Source: Clostridium_AM sp900759715
GTDB taxonomy: Bacteria; Bacillota; Clostridia; Clostridiales; Clostridiaceae
Assembly (NCBI GenBank): GCA_900759715.1
Contig: CAAEXF010000054.1
Span: 93,183-157,182, forward strand
Direction: 5' to 3'
Length of the DNA: 64,000 nt
Shown here: one piece after another, positions 9,140-16,136 of the stretch
Position numbering within the stretch: the first letter of the stretch is position 1
Layout: each line of letters opens with the position of its first letter
Made by a program: the position numbers and the translations under genes
The notes under the pieces: model-generated
Told to the model about the DNA's origin: nothing
What the model saw: only the letters and a program-made list of their open reading frames with translations
Database searches by the model: none

Positions 9140-10021
9140 TTATTTATATGCCTTTATATCTAATAATTTATCTAAAGTCACTATTTCATATCCTTTTTCT
9201 TTTATACCTGATATTATTTTAGGTAATGCAGCTGCTGTTTCTGATTTATCACCGTTGCTGTGCATAAGAATTATATCTCCAGGACGCAAATTATCAAGTA
9301 CATTTTTTATTATATTATCTCTTTCCTTTTGTGACCAATCTAAAGTGTCTATAGACCATATAACTACTTTATTATCTGTTTGCAATATATCTTTTACTAT
9401 GCGCTCATCTATATCTCCATAAGGTGGACGTATAATTGCAGGCTTTTTCCCAATTATCTTAAATATTTCATTCTCAGTTCTAAGAATTTGATTTTTAACT
9501 GTATCATTATTTTCTTTCTTAAAATCTGGATGGTTATAACTATGATTTAATACTAAATTCCCTTGTTGATATGCTTTTTTTACTACACTAGGATATTTAA
9601 CGACATTTTCTCCTATAAAGAAAAAGTTTCCTTTCACATTGTTTTGCTTTAATATTTCCAAAACCTTTGGAGTAATTCTTCCATCGGGACCATCATCAAA
9701 AGTCAATGCAACTTGTTTCTTAGCAGTATCTCCATTCACAAATACATAATCAGGATTCTTTCTTGCTACTCTAATAATATCTTCCATCCACTTCTTCGCA
9801 CTAGCTTTTTCTTTTTCTGTAAGCTTATTTGATTTTCCAAGTATCTCATATATAATTTTTTCATTATTTTGTTTATCATTTTGCGAAGTACTTTTAGTGC
9901 TTTGATTTGTATTCTGAATAGTGCTAGAATTTTTGCTCTCTGTACTTATTTTATTATTACAGGAACTTAATAAAAATAAACAAGTTATTATAAGAATTTT
10001 ATTTATAATATTTTTCATCAT
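9140..10021 (-). CDS. Lipoprotein polysaccharide deacetylase (NodB domain, CE4)
   Basis: A 293-residue extracytoplasmic deacetylase, expected to remove N-acetyl groups from peptidoglycan or another polymer. Lipoprotein signal at the N-terminus (IITCLFLLSSC, Cys at about residue 21), then a Ser/Thr/Asn/Gln-rich linker to about 55, then the NodB domain. CE4 motifs seen: TFDDGPDG (catalytic Asp and metal Asp), HSYNHPDF (metal His pair), RPPYGDID, and IWSIDTLDW with IILMHSNGD. The start ATG has TTGGAGG upstream; a second ATG follows at once. Single gene, with its 3' end facing the ger operon. The substrate is not determined by sequence; peptidoglycan is the most likely. Confidence 0.9.
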   Translation of the reverse strand: MMKNIINKILIITCLFLLSSCNNKISTESKNSSTIQNTNQSTKSTSQNDKQNNEKIIYEILGKSNKLTEKEKASAKKWMEDIIRVARKNPDYVFVNGDTAKKQVALTFDDGPDGRITPKVLEILKQNNVKGNFFFIGENVVKYPSVVKKAYQQGNLVLNHSYNHPDFKKENNDTVKNQILRTENEIFKIIGKKPAIIRPPYGDIDERIVKDILQTDNKVVIWSIDTLDWSQKERDNIIKNVLDNLRPGDIILMHSNGDKSETAAALPKIISGIKEKGYEIVTLDKLLDIKAYK

Positions 10022-10376
10022 AATATACTACCTCCAAAACAAGAAATCAATTAGTACTCACGGATAACTTCTACTTCTAAAATAATTGATTCTACAATAA
10101 TAAAATATAATATCATTTTTGTAAATCAAATTTTTCTTTACTTTTTTGAAAAATAATTTTATAATATTTATATAATAATAAATATTATGAAGTATTTATT
10201 ATTATATAAATATTGATTCACTTATTCCCTTATTTATTATAATCTGATGAATCCCACTCAGATTTAATTTATATATAAATTAAATCTGAGTCCCCCCATT
10301 TTTTTAATAAGATAATATATAATAGGATATTAATATAATTAGCTATTATATAAAAATTATAATTGGAGTGATATTA
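10022..10376. other. Divergent intergenic region with inverted repeats
   Basis: It holds the leader of the deacetylase (minus) and of the BFD-like gene (plus). Near 10043-10092 is a hairpin AATCAATTA..TAATTGATT enclosing AGTACTCACGGATAACTTCT, which resembles the middle of the dispersed elements (AGTACTCACTGAGTAAGCG in copy A). A perfect 34-bp palindrome is listed separately. No gene seen. Confidence 0.5.
10257..10290. repeat. Perfect 34-bp palindrome
   Basis: The half-site CTCAGATTTAATTTATA is followed directly by its exact reverse complement, with no loop. It is about 90 bp upstream of the BFD-like gene and followed by CCCCCC. It could be an operator, a terminator or cruciform-forming DNA. 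Confidence 0.8.
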
Positions 10377-10586
10377 ATGGAACAAAATATAAATGCTGAA
10401 ATTCTTGATAAGCTTACAAAAGTTTGTCTTTGTAAAGGTATATCAAGAGCATCAATAAAAAAATCTATATTAAACGGAGCCAAAACTATAGATGAAGTTA
10501 GAAAGGCTACTGGAGCTGGCTCTGGCCCTTGCTGTGGAAGACGTTGTACTCCCAAAATTGAGCAGCTATTAGAAGAATTAAAATAA
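10377..10586 (+). CDS. BFD-like [2Fe-2S]-binding protein
   Basis: A 69-residue protein matching the bacterioferritin-associated-ferredoxin-like (Fer2_BFD) fold: CLCKGISRASIKKSI early, then GAGSGPCCGRRCTPKI. The cluster ligands would be Cys of CLC and CC..C. These small proteins, free or as domains of NAD(P)H-dependent reductases, carry electrons or iron-sulfur clusters. The ATG at 10377 has TTGGAGTG eight bases upstream, better than the GTG three codons earlier. Stand-alone gene with its own terminator. The specific partner is unknown. Confidence 0.85.
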   Translation: MEQNINAEILDKLTKVCLCKGISRASIKKSILNGAKTIDEVRKATGAGSGPCCGRRCTPKIEQLLEELK

Positions 10587-10587
10587 C

Positions 10588-10628
10588 AAAAAGCAGTATA
10601 TGTAAGCTTATTACATATACTGCTTTTT
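10588..10628 (+). terminator. Strong rho-independent terminator
   Basis: Stem AAAAAGCAGTATATGTAA pairing with TTACATATACTGCTTTTT, followed by a T-run, immediately after the BFD-like gene. Confidence 0.92.
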
Positions 10629-10741
10629 TTGTTATAAGTAACTTATTATTGAATAAGGATTTTTAAAGTAATATACTTAAGATGGGTAATTATAGTTATT
10701 ATTTTAACTAATAATCCTTTTAAGAAAAGAGGTGAATTATT

Positions 10742-10761
10742 AAAATAGCAAAAGCTATTTT
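10742..10761 (+). promoter_or_regulatory. Small hairpin between the ribosome site and the kinase start
   Basis: Arms AAAATAGC and GCTATTTT with a 4-base loop lie between AAGAGGTG (10727-10734) and the ATG at 10772. Folding would shorten the distance from Shine-Dalgarno site to start. Whether it controls translation is inference. Confidence 0.4.
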
Positions 10762-10771
10762 ATATTAGACT

Positions 10772-13444
10772 ATGGAAAACTTATTTAAGAGCAGCGGAAA
10801 TATATACAAATGTTTACATTTTCTTTCTAATATTGGAGTACCATTTATTCTGATTGACACTAACAATCAGGTTAAGGCTGTTACTCCTCCAGCAGTTGAA
10901 ATGTTTACTAGCATATACATGGATGAAAGTTTATCGATTGTTGGTCGCAAAGTCAATGATATATTATGGTTTATCGAGGATAACTTTAATCATTTCCAAA
11001 AACATAATATATCTAATTATGCATTTCAAAATGAAATAAAAATTAAAAATATAAAATGGAAGTTTAATGGTGAATTTATAAGAACAAAAGATGATATAAT
11101 TCTATTGTTAAATTATCACCTTGAAAAAGATGAATATATTAAAAAGGCTCTATTATTGACAGCTATTGAGGATTCTTCTGAAAACGCCATAATTGGCCAA
11201 GATGTAGATGGTGTTGTAATAAGTTGGAATAGAGCTGCTGAAAAAATTTATGGATATACTCAAAGCGAAATAATAGGTAAAAACTTATCAATACTTGATA
11301 ACGATAGAAGTGGAAAAAATATTAGAGAAATGTTAGATACACTTAAGTCTGGTGAAGAAATTAAAAATTATGAAGTTAAAAGACTATGTAAAAACGGCGA
11401 AGAAATATTTTTGTCTGTAAATGTATCTCCATTAAGAAATTATAAGGGAGAAGTAATAGGTTCATGTACTATCTCTAGGGATATAACTGAAAATAAGATG
11501 CTTACGGAAAAGTTATACGATAGTGAAAAAAGGTTTAGAAATATATATGAACAATCTCCTATAGGTATAGAAATATTTGACTCTAGTGGGAATACACTTT
11601 CTGCAAATAAGTCCTTTTGCAATATGTTTAAAATAAACACTATTTCTGACTTTAAATACGATAATTTTTTTGAATCACCATATATTCCAAATAGAATAAA
11701 AGATAAGGTAAAGAGTAAGAAAATATCAAGACTAGTCTGCAGATATAATCTTAAGTCAAATAAGACTTATTTAGATTCTGAAAATGAAATATGTTATTTT
11801 GATATGTTAATTACTCCTATTTTAAATGAGTATAGAGATATAACGTCTATACTAGCTCAGGTACAGGACATTACAAAAGTCAAAACTATAGAAAAAATGG
11901 TTGGCAATTTCACTAGTTTGTCTGACGACATTTTCTGTATTTTAGATTTTAAAGGTAATTTTTTAGAAGTTAGTGCAGCTGTAGAAAAGATTTTAGGTTG
12001 GAGTATAGATGAATTTTCACACAAAAACTTTGCTAACTTTCTACATATAGATGATTTTGATTCGACCTTTAATGCTATTAATTCACTATTAGAAACTGGC
12101 AGAATCACATATAGAAATAGATATACCTGTAAAGATGGTAACTATAAATGGATAGAGTGGAGTTCTTTTATAGTAAAGGAAGATAAAGTGGTTTACTCTA
12201 TTGGAAGAGATATTACCAAGCGAATGGAAAATGAAGAGGAGCTAAGAAAAGCAAAAATTGCTGCTGAAGAAGCTAGTATTGCTAAAAGTAGATTTCTTGC
12301 AAATATGAGTCATGAAATAAGAACTCCTATAAATGGTATCATGGGAATGACAGAGTTATCCTTAATGACTGATCTTACAGAAGAACAAACAGAATATTTA
12401 AATGTAGTTAAAACTTCATCCCAGCATCTGTTAGATATAATTAATGATGTATTGGATATTTCTAAAATAGAGTCTGGAAAATTTAAATTAGATTTGGTTC
12501 CTTTTAATCTGGAAGAAACTATAAATAAATTAGTTAAAAACTTCTCAATTCTTGCAAATAAAAAATATCTAGAATTTATATATTTTGTGGAGCCAACTTT
12601 AACAAAAGGTTCTCTAATTGGTGATCCATTGAGATTAAATCAAATTTTAATGAACCTTTTGACCAATGCTCTTAAGTTTACTGATAGAGGAAGTATCATT
12701 GTTTGTGCTAAACATATTCCTAGTCCTACTGGAAAAGTAAAGGTACAATTTTCCGTATCTGATACAGGGATAGGAATACCTGATGATAAAATGGATAGAC
12801 TCTTTAAAACCTTTAGCCAAGTGGATGATTCATATACAAAAAAATATGGAGGAACAGGTCTTGGACTAGCTATATGTAAACACCTAGTAGGAATGATGAA
12901 TGGAGATGTATGGGTCAATAGTAAAGAGAACCATGGAAGCTGCTTTTACTTTACCGCAGAGTTTTTGCCTGTTGATGATTCTAAACAAGCTAGTTGCTCT
13001 AAAAATATTGATACATATGATAACATTTTTAACCAATCAGAAAACACTCCAGGTTTGGGATCAAAAAATGTATATAGTAAAACTATTTTAATAGCAGATG
13101 ACAATGAAGTAAACCAGAGATTTATTTCAACTTTATTATATAAAAAAGGTTATAATTATCTAATCGCTTCTGATGGAAATGAAGCTATAAAATTATTTAA
13201 TGAAAATAAAGTTGATTTAATACTCATGGATATTCAAATGCCAAAGTTAAATGGAGTAAATGCTACAAGAATAATCCGTGATAATGAAGATTCATTAGAA
13301 AAACATACCCCGATTATCGCCATGACTGCTTATGCTATGTCTGGGGATAAAGAAAAGTTTATATCTGCAGGTATGGATGACTATTTAGCTAAACCAATTG
13401 ATTTTCAGTATCTCTATGATGTACTTGACAAATATTTAAATTAA
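10772..13444 (+). CDS. Hybrid sensor histidine kinase with multiple PAS domains and a receiver
   Basis: An 890-residue soluble kinase with no membrane span seen. Domains: about three to four PAS/PAC modules over residues 10-495 (clearest at 130-240 and 385-490, with PAC-type ends such as GEVIGSCTISRDITE and KVVYSIGRDITKRME), a coiled linker, HisKA with NMSHEIRTPINGIMG (phospho-His at about 514), HATPase_c with NLLTNALKFTD, DTGIGIP and GGTGLGLAI, then a C-terminal REC domain with the phospho-Asp in LILMDIQMPK (about residue 820). The nearest in-frame upstream stop is two codons before the ATG, so the start is fixed. An AAGAGGTG site lies 37 bases away, with a hairpin between it and the start codon. 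No adjacent response regulator or output gene; its signal is unknown. Confidence 0.92.
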   Translation: MENLFKSSGNIYKCLHFLSNIGVPFILIDTNNQVKAVTPPAVEMFTSIYMDESLSIVGRKVNDILWFIEDNFNHFQKHNISNYAFQNEIKIKNIKWKFNGEFIRTKDDIILLLNYHLEKDEYIKKALLLTAIEDSSENAIIGQDVDGVVISWNRAAEKIYGYTQSEIIGKNLSILDNDRSGKNIREMLDTLKSGEEIKNYEVKRLCKNGEEIFLSVNVSPLRNYKGEVIGSCTISRDITENKMLTEKLYDSEKRFRNIYEQSPIGIEIFDSSGNTLSANKSFCNMFKINTISDFKYDNFFESPYIPNRIKDKVKSKKISRLVCRYNLKSNKTYLDSENEICYFDMLITPILNEYRDITSILAQVQDITKVKTIEKMVGNFTSLSDDIFCILDFKGNFLEVSAAVEKILGWSIDEFSHKNFANFLHIDDFDSTFNAINSLLETGRITYRNRYTCKDGNYKWIEWSSFIVKEDKVVYSIGRDITKRMENEEELRKAKIAAEEASIAKSRFLANMSHEIRTPINGIMGMTELSLMTDLTEEQTEYLNVVKTSSQHLLDIINDVLDISKIESGKFKLDLVPFNLEETINKLVKNFSILANKKYLEFIYFVEPTLTKGSLIGDPLRLNQILMNLLTNALKFTDRGSIIVCAKHIPSPTGKVKVQFSVSDTGIGIPDDKMDRLFKTFSQVDDSYTKKYGGTGLGLAICKHLVGMMNGDVWVNSKENHGSCFYFTAEFLPVDDSKQASCSKNIDTYDNIFNQSENTPGLGSKNVYSKTILIADDNEVNQRFISTLLYKKGYNYLIASDGNEAIKLFNENKVDLILMDIQMPKLNGVNATRIIRDNEDSLEKHTPIIAMTAYAMSGDKEKFISAGMDDYLAKPIDFQYLYDVLDKYLN

Positions 13445-13453
13445 TAGATTTTA

Positions 13454-13487
13454 AAACAGCTATTTGAAAAATTACAAATAGCTGTTT
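13454..13487 (+). terminator. Rho-independent terminator of the hybrid kinase
   Basis: Stem AAACAGCTATTTG pairing with CAAATAGCTGTTT, followed by ATTGTCTTT. Confidence 0.85.
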
Positions 13488-13552
13488 ATTGTCTTTATTA
13501 TAATTATTATGTTAAACTATTTTATAACTTATAACTATGTAGGGAGGTTAGA

Positions 13553-14365
13553 ATGGTAAAGAAACCTTTTAAAGTAATTCTATTTTTATTTATGATACTA
13601 ATAACTTTTTATTGTATTTATAAATTTTATCCTGCTGATATAAAACCTTTAGAGGTATCTCAATATAAACAATTTAGAATAACATTTGATTATCCTATAG
13701 TTTTTGATAATACTACAAAAGAAAATATCATTATAAAAGATAAGGATGGTAATTCTGTTGACTCCTATGTATTTTTAAGTACCGATAAGAAAAGTATTAT
13801 TATAAATCCACCTGTTGATGGATATTCTCTTAATGAAAATTATTCCATCACTGTTTCTCCTAAGATTCATTTTGAAAACTTTGAACTTAAAAATAAAAAA
13901 GTTGTACAATTTAAAGTTACAAAAGATGTTAGACAAGCACCTGTAAAAGTAAAAAGGAAAGCCCAAATTGGAGACATTGTAGGAGTTTCTGGAGAATTTA
14001 TGGGGTATAAATATGATCATTATGGCTTATATTTAGGTAACAACAAAGTAATCCACTATTGGAGCAATACTGGTAAAGCAGAAGATACGGAAATCATGGA
14101 AACAGATATGAACAAGTATTTTGTTGATGGTAAATACTTTGTACTAGACCTAAAAGATTATTCTAAATTTAATGCTGAAGAAACTATTAAAAGATCAAAG
14201 GAAAGATTAGGAGAAAAGAACTATGATCTTCTCCAAAATAACTGCGAGGATTTTGTAATTTGGTGCAAAACAGATGACAGCAAATCTTTTCAAGTTGCTA
14301 ATGTACCTAAAGATCAAATACAAGTTATAAGAGAATTTATGTCCCTAGGCCTTAGTTTACAATAG
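13553..14365 (+). CDS. Membrane-anchored LRAT-fold (NlpC/P60-like) protein with N-terminal Ig-like domain
   Basis: A 270-residue protein. An N-terminal membrane helix (VILFLFMILITFYCIYKFY, about 5-25) anchors it, probably facing outward. Residues 35-125 look like a bacterial Ig-like (Big_5/SbsA) domain (PIVFDNTTKENIIIKDKDGNSV..DKKSIIINPPVDGYSLNENYSITV). Residues 135-265 match the lecithin:retinol acyltransferase fold: IGDIVGV, DHYGLYLGNNKVIHYW (catalytic His in DHYG, second His in IHYW) and NNCEDFVIWC (catalytic Cys in NCEDF). LRAT-like enzymes are papain-related acyltransferases or amidases; the substrate here is unknown. RBS AGGGAGG is seven bases from the ATG. It stands alone between terminators. 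Confidence 0.8.
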   Translation: MVKKPFKVILFLFMILITFYCIYKFYPADIKPLEVSQYKQFRITFDYPIVFDNTTKENIIIKDKDGNSVDSYVFLSTDKKSIIINPPVDGYSLNENYSITVSPKIHFENFELKNKKVVQFKVTKDVRQAPVKVKRKAQIGDIVGVSGEFMGYKYDHYGLYLGNNKVIHYWSNTGKAEDTEIMETDMNKYFVDGKYFVLDLKDYSKFNAEETIKRSKERLGEKNYDLLQNNCEDFVIWCKTDDSKSFQVANVPKDQIQVIREFMSLGLSLQ

Positions 14366-14379
14366 ATCTAAAGCTATTT

Positions 14380-14415
14380 TTAGCAGCACAAATAACTGGT
14401 TATTTGTGCTGCTAA
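14380..14415. terminator. Bidirectional terminator between convergent genes
   Basis: Near-perfect stem TTAGCAGCACAAATAAC pairing with GTTATTTGTGCTGCTAA, with T-rich tracts on both sides. Confidence 0.9.
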
Positions 14416-14424
14416 CTTTAACTT

Positions 14425-14961
14425 CTATCTTTCCCACTGTCTATACAAATCTGGCCTTACTTCTTTTAATATTTCATAAAATCTCTTTGCACATTTTTGT
14501 CTTTTAAGTTCTTTAATCATAGATTTTGGATAACGAGCTGATCTTATTATTTGCCCTGATGGATCTATTACTATTACACTCTCATCCTTTTGTACATAGA
14601 TATGTTCTCCTCTTATGTCTAATCTTCTAAAACCAAGTCTTTTAAATTCCTCAATAAGCCCAATTAAACTTATTGCTAGTTCTCTGCTTAGTTCATTTTT
14701 CCTCAAATATACAGGAAGTTTTTCCCCTCCAACATATTCTCTAAACATAATTTTCCCAAGTCTTTCGTAAACTTTAGGGAAATATCTACTCCCTTCCGCT
14801 GCTTTTAAAACCTTGTATTCATCAATACAACTTCTCTCTATCATACATATTTTAATCACCGTTTTTCCATCAGGCAGTAAATATACCTTTCCATTTCTGC
14901 CTCTTCCTAAGTATTTACATTCATTAAGATCTATTTTTCCATATATATTGAGTTTACTCAT
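14425..14961 (-). CDS. Small protein-kinase-like protein
   Basis: A 178-residue protein with a minimal kinase-like fold: glycine-rich start YLGRGRNGKVYLLPDG, a Lys in TVIKICMI (ATP-binding position), a Glu in CIDEYKVLKAA, a hinge-like FREYVGGEKLP, a catalytic-loop-like FRRLDIRGEHIYV and a metal-loop-like IVIDPSGQI where DFG would be. It resembles the small RIO/Kdo-kinase-like proteins of clostridia. It is shorter than typical Ser/Thr kinases (about 250 residues) because the C-lobe is reduced. RBS AAAGGGGGAC precedes the ATG. Substrate unknown; activity is inferred from the conserved Lys and Asp positions. Confidence 0.7.
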   Translation of the reverse strand: MSKLNIYGKIDLNECKYLGRGRNGKVYLLPDGKTVIKICMIERSCIDEYKVLKAAEGSRYFPKVYERLGKIMFREYVGGEKLPVYLRKNELSRELAISLIGLIEEFKRLGFRRLDIRGEHIYVQKDESVIVIDPSGQIIRSARYPKSMIKELKRQKCAKRFYEILKEVRPDLYRQWER

Positions 14962-15118
14962 GAATGTCCCCCTTTTTTATATCTGCCATTGCTTGTAACC
15001 TTTTTAGTATATAAGCTAAAAAATTAATGCTAAAGTATACTTATTTATTACTATACTTACATTTATGGAAAAGTGTGATATTTTTCCACTTATTATTTTA
15101 GAGAAATCCAATAAAAAA

Positions 15119-15152
15119 TAAATGCATAGATGAACTGTTCATCTATGCATTT
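15119..15152 (-). terminator. Terminator at the end of the tungsten-cofactor cluster
   Basis: Perfect stem AAATGCATAGATGAAC pairing with GTTCATCTATGCATTT. On the minus strand it is followed by ATTTTTTATT. The stop codon of the thiF-like gene lies inside the stem. Confidence 0.9.
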
Positions 15153-15834
15153 ATCTTTGATATTCAATTACTTCATAATCTTGATTCAATGTATCTATAA
15201 ATAATATCCTTTTTCTAAGCAGCTCTCCTCTTCCTATTAACACTTTTATAACTTCACTCACTTCAATTGAAGCTACAAGAGCTGGTGTAAAAGATGGATT
15301 ACCTAATTTTGCTTCAATGCCTTTCCCTACTTTTTTCCCATATATAATATTTAAGGTTTTGTCTCCTGGATATACCGTAGTTACGTGGCCATACCAACCA
15401 GCTATAGCTCCAGATACTAGTGGAATGTTCAATTCTTCACAGGCGTCTTGCAGCATAAGTCTTGCATCTATACTATCTAATGCATCAACTATAATATCAT
15501 GTCCATTTAGAATTTCAGGATAGTTCTCTTTAGTAAGAAATTCATTTATAGCATTAACCTCTATTAGTGGATTGACATTCATCATCCTCTTCTTAGCAAC
15601 AATAGATTTACTTTTGCCTAACGAATGAATATCAGATAAGATTTGTCTATTTAGATTGGATTCTTGAAATACATCTCCATCTACTGCAGTAATGTATCCT
15701 ACTCCAATTCTACCTAACATCTCGATTACATATCCACCTAATCCTCCACATCCTATAACACATACTTTATAATTCTTTAATTTATCATTTTCTTCAGAGG
15801 ATAGGGTTTGCATATTTCTGCTATATCTCTCCAA
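15151..15834 (-). CDS. ThiF/MoeB/HesA-family adenylyltransferase (MoaD-activating)
   Basis: A 227-residue E1-like enzyme expected to adenylate the C-terminal Gly of the sulfur-carrier protein encoded just upstream. Motifs: VIGCGGLGGYVIEML (ATP-binding), DGDVFQESNLNRQIL (Arg finger and Asp), IIVDALDSIDAR and SGAIAGWYGHVTTVYPG. The C-terminal paired CxxC zinc motifs of canonical MoeB/ThiF are absent. The start follows the moaD stop by one base, so translation is almost certainly coupled. Role in tungsto- or molybdopterin synthesis is inferred from the context; a role in thiamin synthesis is less likely here. Confidence 0.85.
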   Translation of the reverse strand: MERYSRNMQTLSSEENDKLKNYKVCVIGCGGLGGYVIEMLGRIGVGYITAVDGDVFQESNLNRQILSDIHSLGKSKSIVAKKRMMNVNPLIEVNAINEFLTKENYPEILNGHDIIVDALDSIDARLMLQDACEELNIPLVSGAIAGWYGHVTTVYPGDKTLNIIYGKKVGKGIEAKLGNPSFTPALVASIEVSEVIKVLIGRGELLRKRILFIDTLNQDYEVIEYQR

Positions 15835-15835
15835 G

Positions 15836-16060
15836 TTAACCCCCTCCTACTGGTGGAAATAATGATAAGACATCCTTGTCTTTAAGAGGCTTATTTAACT
15901 GACCATCAATTCCATTAATTAATAATATAGCAACCTCTTCTGAACTTATTTTAAGTATATCAAGAATATCTTTTGGAGTTATATTTTCTTCAAACTCTAA
16001 AAAGTATTTTTTTTCTCTTCCTTCTCTAAATGTTGCAAATAATCTTACTTCGATTTTCAT
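15836..16060 (-). CDS. MoaD/ThiS-like sulfur-carrier protein
   Basis: A 74-residue ubiquitin-fold carrier, MKIEVRLFATFREGREKKYF.., ending FPPVGGG. The C-terminal Gly-Gly is the site that becomes adenylated and then thiocarboxylated to donate sulfur to the pterin dithiolene. The ATG at 16060 has TTTGGAGGTG six bases upstream and is preferred over the longer frame reaching 16087. It sits between the AOR gene and its cognate E1-like enzyme. MoaD paralogues beside AOR genes are common, suggesting a pterin supply dedicated to AOR. Confidence 0.88.
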   Translation of the reverse strand: MKIEVRLFATFREGREKKYFLEFEENITPKDILDILKISSEEVAILLINGIDGQLNKPLKDKDVLSLFPPVGGG

Positions 16061-16088
16061 CTTATCACCTCCAAAACTCTTTTTCATT

Positions 16089-16120
16089 GAATGCTCCCAT
16101 TCCTCAGAACGGGAGCATTC
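16089..16120 (-). terminator. Hairpin between AOR and moaD-like gene
   Basis: Perfect 10-bp stem GAATGCTCCC pairing with GGGAGCATTC, 12-base loop, 17 bases past the AOR stop. No T-run follows, so it may protect the AOR mRNA end or attenuate rather than fully terminate. Confidence 0.6.
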
Positions 16121-16136
16121 ATTAAATTAGTGTCTA

